This document shows positions 60,001-64,000 of a stretch of DNA of 64,000 bases, in pieces. The stretch is from Tessaracoccus defluvii (lineage in GTDB: Bacteria > Actinomycetota > Actinomycetes > Propionibacteriales > Propionibacteriaceae), in NCBI RefSeq assembly GCF_014489575.1, contig NZ_CP060789.1:2914001-2978000 (forward strand), given 5' to 3'. A program made the translations under genes and the position numbers. Position 1 is the first letter of the stretch. The number at the start of each line of letters is the position of its first letter. The notes below the pieces were generated by a model that saw nothing but the letters and a program-made list of their open reading frames with translations, made no database searches and was not told where the DNA came from.

Positions 60001-62780
60001 CCCGCCAAACCGTCGACCCCTACACCCGCCTCGGCCTCGCCGTGGCCCGCTACAGCGACGCGCTGAGCGTCGCCGTCGAACACCTCCACGCCGACGCGGC
60101 ACACGAGCTGGACCAGCACGCCGACGAGGTCGTGGATCAGCTCACCTCCAGCCCCGCCTGGCCCACCCTCCGCGCACACCTTCTACTGCTCTCCGCCACC
60201 GGCGACCATGGACCTTCACCACTTCAACTGCTGCGTGACGCGGTCGACGCGCGGGAACTGTCGACCGCCCACGACCCGGCGGCGGTGCTCACCTGGCGGC
60301 TCCCCCACCCCGATCATGAGGGGCCACTCCCCTGGCTCACCGGCATCCCCCGAAGCCTCGCCGACCACGATCAGTGGGGCCCCTACCTCACCGCCCGCCA
60401 CGACCAGGTCCGCGCCTTCGCCGCCGAAGTCCGAGCCGCCGCCACCGCCATCAGCCAGCCGGTATGGGCTCTACCGGGCCAGACCCTCACAACGTCGACC
60501 GTGACTGATGTCGAGGTGTGGCGGGCAGCCTGGCAAGTCGAACCCAGCGACCGCCGCCCCACCGGACCCGCCCAACTCGGCGCCGCCGCGCACCACTGGC
60601 AACAGAACCTCACGAACCGGCTCCGACCCGCCCTCCCGGTCGGGGTCTGGACCGATCTCCTCCGCGACATCCGTGCCGATCTCCCCCGTGACCCGTACGC
60701 CCCCGTGCTCGCTCACCGCCTCGCCGCCCTCCACAACAGCGACGTCCCCATCACCGAACACCTCGCCGCAGCCGTCGCCGAAGGGCTCCTGCCGGCAGAA
60801 CAGCCAGCCGCCGCGCTGTGGTGGCGACTCGCCCGCCACCTCACCCCCACCGACAGCCCCACCCTGCCCACCTGGGAAGAATCGCTGGTTGACCAGCTCG
60901 GCTACCAGGCCGCGGCCGACCTCGAAGCCAGCCCATGGTGGCCCCACCTCGCCGCCGCGCTCACCGACGCCACCCAGCGCGGCCACCGTCCCGAGGACCT
61001 CATAATCCCCGTGCCAGACGTCTCCGGATTCGACGACGCATGCCAGGCGATGCTGTGGCGCACCCACCGCCTCATGACCCCGCCCCCGGACGACCAGGTG
61101 GAGCCGCCGCACCCCGATCAGTTGCCCCCCGACGGGATCGAGGACATCGACTGGACTACTCGGACCGCAGACCTCGTCGCAGCTGCCCGGCTGCGGGAGC
61201 GCATCGATCCGGACTTCACCGAGATCGAATTGCGCCGGGCCTTCGCAGCCGCCGACCGCTGGACCGAGATCCCCCACACCCCGCAACGCCTCGCCCAAGT
61301 CACGGCAGCAGCGGCAGGATTCTTCGAATCACAGCTACCCGACTCGTGGAGCCATCACTACTTCACTCAACGCTTCAGGCAGGATCTCGCCGGCAACCCC
61401 CGGTTCCGGATCGGCCACGCCCCAGCAGGCTGGACCTCCATGATCAGCACCCTGCGGAAGCAGGGATTCAGCACCGACGAGCTGATCGCCGCGGGAGTGG
61501 CAACCACCACCCGGCAGGGCAACGTGATCGACCGCTTCCGCGACCGGGCCATGCTCCCCATCGTTCACCAGGGCGTGGTGGTCGGCTTCGTCGGCCGACG
61601 GCACCCCGACGCCGACGACAGCCAAGGCCCCAAATACCTCAACAGCCCTGCCAGCCCACTGTTCGCCAAACGCGACATCCTTTACGGCCACCACCTCCTC
61701 ACCCCCGAGGCTGTGCCGGTGATCGTCGAAGGCCCGATCGACGCGATCGCCGTCACCCTCGCAGGCCAAGGCACCTACATCGGCGTCGCGCCGCTGGGAA
61801 CCGCGCTGACCCTGGAGCAGACCCTGCTGGTGCGGGGCGGACCCACACCGCTGATCGCCACCGACCCGGACAACGCAGGCCACGTCGCAGCCGAGAACGC
61901 GTTCTGGCTCCTCGCCCAGCACCGCTTCGACCCACGCCGGCTGATCCTGCCAGCCGGCAGCGACCCGGCTCAACTGCTTGAACAGCACGGCCCCGACGCC
62001 CTCCACGACGCCCTGGCCACGGTCACCACCCTTCAGGGAGAACTGATGATCCGTGACCGGGTCACGTTCCTCTCCCCGGCCGAGGCTGGCCTCCAGGTCG
62101 CCGAGATCCTCGCCGCCCGCCCACCAGCGACATGGGAGCAGCACCTCACCGACGTGCCGGAGAAGCAGGCTCGGCACCTGGTGGCGCGGACCCATGCCTG
62201 GACAGCCACCCCGACTGCCGCCGCCGACCACGCGCGACAGCAGACACGGCAGATGCGTGGCCGCCTCGACCAGACCCCAGCCCAGCGCTGGCAGCGCTGG
62301 GCAGACCTCACCGGCATGGCCGGGGCGCGGGAGTGGCCGAAGCTCGCCGCCCGGCTCGACGAACTCCACCACGCCGGGGCTGACACCACAATGCTGGCGA
62401 GACGGCTTGCGAAGGCGCCGGCCGCAGTCGCCGCTGCGACCCTGGCGCACCACCGCCCGGGGCGGGCAGTGGAGGTCGACTGGCGTCCCTGGGCCGAGAT
62501 CGTCAATGCCGGGTTGCTGGCGGATCAGAGGTGGCGGAGTGTCCAGACCGACCTGAGCCGGCTGCAATTCCTCGGCACCGACCTCGCGGCCCTGGCCGCC
62601 GCGATGGCTGGTCGCCACCCGGAGACAGTGCTGGTGACGTTGCGGAACGCGCTACGCGTCCACGTCGGCAAGTTCGGCCTCAACAGTGGCGCAGATCAAC
62701 AATCTTCACCGGCCACTCGAGCCCAGCTCGGAATCGGCGGGCCCGACGAAACGCCGGGGCGCACGCCTCCCCAGCGATGA
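57069..62780 (+). CDS. MobF (TrwC/TraA-type) relaxase-helicase with C-terminal DnaG/TOPRIM-like primase region
   Basis: A 1,903-residue conjugation protein from ATG 57069. Residues 1-310 are the relaxase domain: HKLTAGSGYDYLTRQVAAMD, SLTSYYTEKGEVPGRWVG, GFDVTFTPVKSVSALWAV and the metal-binding histidines in NLHTHVAIAN (H267, H269). A RecD-like helicase follows, with Walker A AAAGSGKTT (K601), Walker B LLIVDEAGMAD and the VTVHSAQGITVDTTH motif. Residues about 1410-1680 resemble DnaG-type catalytic regions: GWTSMISTLRKQGFS, then TOPRIM VIVEGPIDAIAV (E1554) and ATDPDNAG. It nicks oriT, unwinds DNA and may prime the transferred strand. The frame is intact over 5.7 kb. Confidence 0.92.
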   Translation: MTASLHKLTAGSGYDYLTRQVAAMDSTEKGHASLTSYYTEKGEVPGRWVGAGLLALEVEPGSAVSVEQMQSLFGAGFHPDMAARLAALPVGATREQVRAAARLGAPFRVHAAVSAFQQEVAMRCAVWAAEHGLAVDEEVPLDVRARVRNEVATEGFAARMGRAPSSLELSSEVARLTRNATTACAGFDVTFTPVKSVSALWAVAPQQVAAQIEEAHNAAVADALAYLEERVLFSRRGAGGVRQVEVTGLIAAAFTHRDSRAGDPNLHTHVAIANKVQTLDGAWLAIDGRPLFAGLVSISEVYNTQLEAHLAARLGVRFAAEPVADPSKRPVREIVGVPARLREAWSSRRAAIEARQSELAVAFQHDHRRPPTPAEAIALAQQATLETREAKHEPRTLTEQRSAWAAQAAAVLGANGVDRMLADVPAAGRVTRPAPTADWIDEVADEMVTRMGLSRATWTVWHLQAEASRRARERATGPEQATHLTAQLLAAATDRCIALEAWVDPISDPQVLRRSDGESVYTTVGSRRFTSTAVIEAERQITDAATLLNGRQASEADVSLALLEATANRINLTAGQAELVRRMATSGRRVQLALAAAGSGKTTALATLRQAWRNSCGTVVGLAPSAVAARLLADHVGHATTLAKLAWDLRHHPRAAESLIGPDTLLIVDEAGMADTPTLAAVIGFAMQRGASVRLIGDDQQLAAVGAGGVLRDLTHAHPTVHLTEVLRFEDPAEAAASLALRDGRPESLGFYLDQQRIHAGSDETILRDALNAWLKDKTASLDSVMLASTRDQVAQLNQWARDHRLAATHGDAEGAVAVLSDGNLASVGDVIVTRLNDRRLAISATDWVKNGDRWTVTEVDPTGAIHAHHLNSGLRITLPAAYVTENVELGYAVTVHSAQGITVDTTHTVLTGTESRQQLYVAMSRGRRSNHAYIQVVDGGGENSPIHPTTLRPVTAADVLEQVLARDGSARSVTTETRQTVDPYTRLGLAVARYSDALSVAVEHLHADAAHELDQHADEVVDQLTSSPAWPTLRAHLLLLSATGDHGPSPLQLLRDAVDARELSTAHDPAAVLTWRLPHPDHEGPLPWLTGIPRSLADHDQWGPYLTARHDQVRAFAAEVRAAATAISQPVWALPGQTLTTSTVTDVEVWRAAWQVEPSDRRPTGPAQLGAAAHHWQQNLTNRLRPALPVGVWTDLLRDIRADLPRDPYAPVLAHRLAALHNSDVPITEHLAAAVAEGLLPAEQPAAALWWRLARHLTPTDSPTLPTWEESLVDQLGYQAAADLEASPWWPHLAAALTDATQRGHRPEDLIIPVPDVSGFDDACQAMLWRTHRLMTPPPDDQVEPPHPDQLPPDGIEDIDWTTRTADLVAAARLRERIDPDFTEIELRRAFAAADRWTEIPHTPQRLAQVTAAAAGFFESQLPDSWSHHYFTQRFRQDLAGNPRFRIGHAPAGWTSMISTLRKQGFSTDELIAAGVATTTRQGNVIDRFRDRAMLPIVHQGVVVGFVGRRHPDADDSQGPKYLNSPASPLFAKRDILYGHHLLTPEAVPVIVEGPIDAIAVTLAGQGTYIGVAPLGTALTLEQTLLVRGGPTPLIATDPDNAGHVAAENAFWLLAQHRFDPRRLILPAGSDPAQLLEQHGPDALHDALATVTTLQGELMIRDRVTFLSPAEAGLQVAEILAARPPATWEQHLTDVPEKQARHLVARTHAWTATPTAAADHARQQTRQMRGRLDQTPAQRWQRWADLTGMAGAREWPKLAARLDELHHAGADTTMLARRLAKAPAAVAAATLAHHRPGRAVEVDWRPWAEIVNAGLLADQRWRSVQTDLSRLQFLGTDLAALAAAMAGRHPETVLVTLRNALRVHVGKFGLNSGADQQSSPATRAQLGIGGPDETPGRTPPQR

Positions 62781-62960
62781 GCCCCCGACTGTTTGTAATG
62801 CCAGTGTTGGTGGATCTCTCGCTTAGCACTTGGCGAAAGACGAGGCCCATGGCCCCGGGGGATCGAAAGATCGAGTCCGTCACGGAGAGATCGCCCATCA
62901 GCAGCAGTCTGCTTCGCAGCTCTCCACCCCCACCCGGCCGTTATGTAACGATTCGATAAC
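62781..62960. other. Intergenic region between relaxase and LacI-type gene
   Basis: About 180 bp without a gene. It may contain the right boundary of the accessory region, but no tRNA or direct repeat of the 14256-14281 site is seen. Confidence 0.3.
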
Positions 62961-62968
62961 GGCGTTTG

Positions 62969-63026
62969 CGTCAAAGCGTTTGACGTTCTTACGGTGATGC
63001 AAACGTTTAACTTCAATCGTTTGACG
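62969..63026. promoter_or_regulatory. Cluster of LacI-type operator sites
   Basis: CGTCAAA-GCG-TTTGACG (62969-62985) is a perfect inverted repeat. GCAAACGTTTAAC (62999-63011) contains the palindrome AAACGTTT, and CAATCGTTTGACG (63014-63026) is a third half-site. All lie within 65 bp upstream of the regulator, which suggests cooperative autoregulation. Confidence 0.6.
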
Positions 63027-63032
63027 AGAGGT

Positions 63033-64000
63033 ATGTCGATGGTGACACTCAAGGACATCGCGGCCCATGTCGGGGTCTCGATCTCGGCGGTGTCACTCGT
63101 CCTCAACGACCGGGGCGAGGGGCGAGTTCGTCCCGACGTGGCCGTCCGGATCCGGACTGTGGCGGATGAGCTCGGGTACGCCCCTAATCTCTTGGCCCGC
63201 GGACTCAAAACCAACCAGTCACACATCATCGGGCTGCTGTCGGACCAGGTGGCCTCCGTCCCGTTCGCGGGCCAGATGCTGGGGGGCGCGCAAGTCAGCG
63301 CGGCGGAGGAGGATTTCCTTCTCATCGTCGTCGATACCGCCGGCAACCGGGATCTTGACGGGACCGCAGTCAAGACCCTCTTGCAGCGCAATATCGAGGC
63401 GCTCATCGTCGCCACCGACTTCCATCGGGAGGTGGATCTTCCGATGACGCCCCGAGCCATGCCTGTGGTAGTCCTCGATGGGCTGCCCAGGGATCGCTCG
63501 GCCGTCGCGGACTGGGTGATCCCGGATGAGACGGGCGGGGCGTACGCCGCCACCACCCATCTCATCCTGGCCGGGCATCGACGGATAGCGTTCTGCAACG
63601 TCGAGGACGAGCGGTTCGTGGCCCGCACGCTCCGCCGTGCCGGCTACGAGGCCGCTCTGTCCGCCGCCGGGCTCACGCCCGACCCCGCTCTGATAGTCGA
63701 TGCCTCCGATCCCAGCACGGCGGCCGGTCGCGTCCAGGCCCGCCGCCTCCTCTCTACGCACGACCGGCCCACGGCAGTGTTCTGCTTCTCAGACCAGATC
63801 GCCTTCGGCTTCTACCAGGTAGCCCAGGAACTGGGCCTGCGGATTCCCGACGACCTCTCGATCATCGGCTTCGACGACCAGCCGTTCATAGCCGACAGCC
63901 TCCTCCCCGGACTCACCACCGTCCGGCTACCCCACCGCGACATGGGCACCTGGGCGGCACGCCAGGCGATCGCCCGCCTTCGCGGGGACGCGCCGTCGGG
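63033..64000 (+). CDS. LacI-family transcriptional regulator (runs off the window end)
   Basis: ATG 63033 after GAGAGGT opens a frame without a stop to the last base. It reads MSMVTLKDIAAHVGVSISAVSLVLNDRGEG, the LacI helix-turn-helix, then NLLARGLKTNQSHIIGLL (hinge) and an effector domain with LIVATDF, PVVVLDGLP, HLILAGHRRIAFCNVED, TAVFCFSDQIAFGFYQVAQELGLRIPDDLSIIGFDDQPFIADSLLPGLTTVRLP. About 322 residues are visible; a few tens at most are missing. It probably controls sugar genes to the right. Confidence 0.92.
   Translation, partial: MSMVTLKDIAAHVGVSISAVSLVLNDRGEGRVRPDVAVRIRTVADELGYAPNLLARGLKTNQSHIIGLLSDQVASVPFAGQMLGGAQVSAAEEDFLLIVVDTAGNRDLDGTAVKTLLQRNIEALIVATDFHREVDLPMTPRAMPVVVLDGLPRDRSAVADWVIPDETGGAYAATTHLILAGHRRIAFCNVEDERFVARTLRRAGYEAALSAAGLTPDPALIVDASDPSTAAGRVQARRLLSTHDRPTAVFCFSDQIAFGFYQVAQELGLRIPDDLSIIGFDDQPFIADSLLPGLTTVRLPHRDMGTWAARQAIARLRGDAPS

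Overview
The window is high-GC actinobacterial DNA. GTG starts and 4-bp ATGA/GTGA gene overlaps are frequent, sugar ABC importers have no ATPase gene of their own, and there is an SpaA-type pilus locus. A member of the Propionibacteriaceae is the best guess, but that is an inference from gene content, not a placement.

Layout. 1-1648: end of a succinate dehydrogenase operon (sdhA tail, sdhB) and a small membrane protein. 1680-5407 (minus): four-gene operon with an aldo/keto reductase, a nucleoside hydrolase, and the galactonate enzymes DgoA and DgoD. 5447-12733 (minus): sortase-dependent pilus locus (class C sortase, LPLTG backbone pilin, large tip adhesin); the adhesin gene is split by an IS30-family element with a 3-bp target duplication. 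12930-14077: two small genes of uncertain function. 14256-15885: a tRNA 3'-end fragment (attachment-site-like) and a tyrosine integrase. 15992-17616: two ISL3-type elements, one internally inverted, abutting a 5'-truncated alkyltransferase-like gene.

17905-34298 is mainly a glycan-catabolism island: GH125 mannosidase, GH20 hexosaminidase, HAD phosphatase, PfkB kinase, two phosphoesterases, GH38 mannosidase, GH4 glycosidase, DeoR regulator and an ABC importer (binding protein and two permeases). The enzyme set resembles loci used for host N-glycan breakdown. A similar motif upstream of the divergent operons suggests common DeoR control. An IS3 remnant and a HEPN-like gene follow. 35993-42520 is a second sugar module: a LacI regulator with near-perfect palindromic operators, a YicI-type GH31 alpha-xylosidase and a second ABC importer.

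42717-62780 is an accessory region built from broken IS21, ISL3, ISNCY-type and IS1380 elements and a conjugative relaxase-helicase-primase protein. Cargo includes a probable Cfr10I-like restriction-modification system (methylase, controller, endonuclease), a broken HsdR with an XRE gene and a decayed GHKL ATPase, and an unusual gene set at 45686-48980 (small helical protein, HExxH protein, dCTP-deaminase-fold protein lacking catalytic residues, membrane protein). The last genes are a LacI-type regulator (63033 to the window end) with its operators.

Data caution: eight frame disruptions in otherwise well-conserved genes are each repaired by adding one base, seven of them in a G or C run. This looks like systematic homopolymer under-calling more than gene decay. 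The IS insertions, the ISL3 inversion and the hsdR nonsense codon do not fit that pattern and are probably real.
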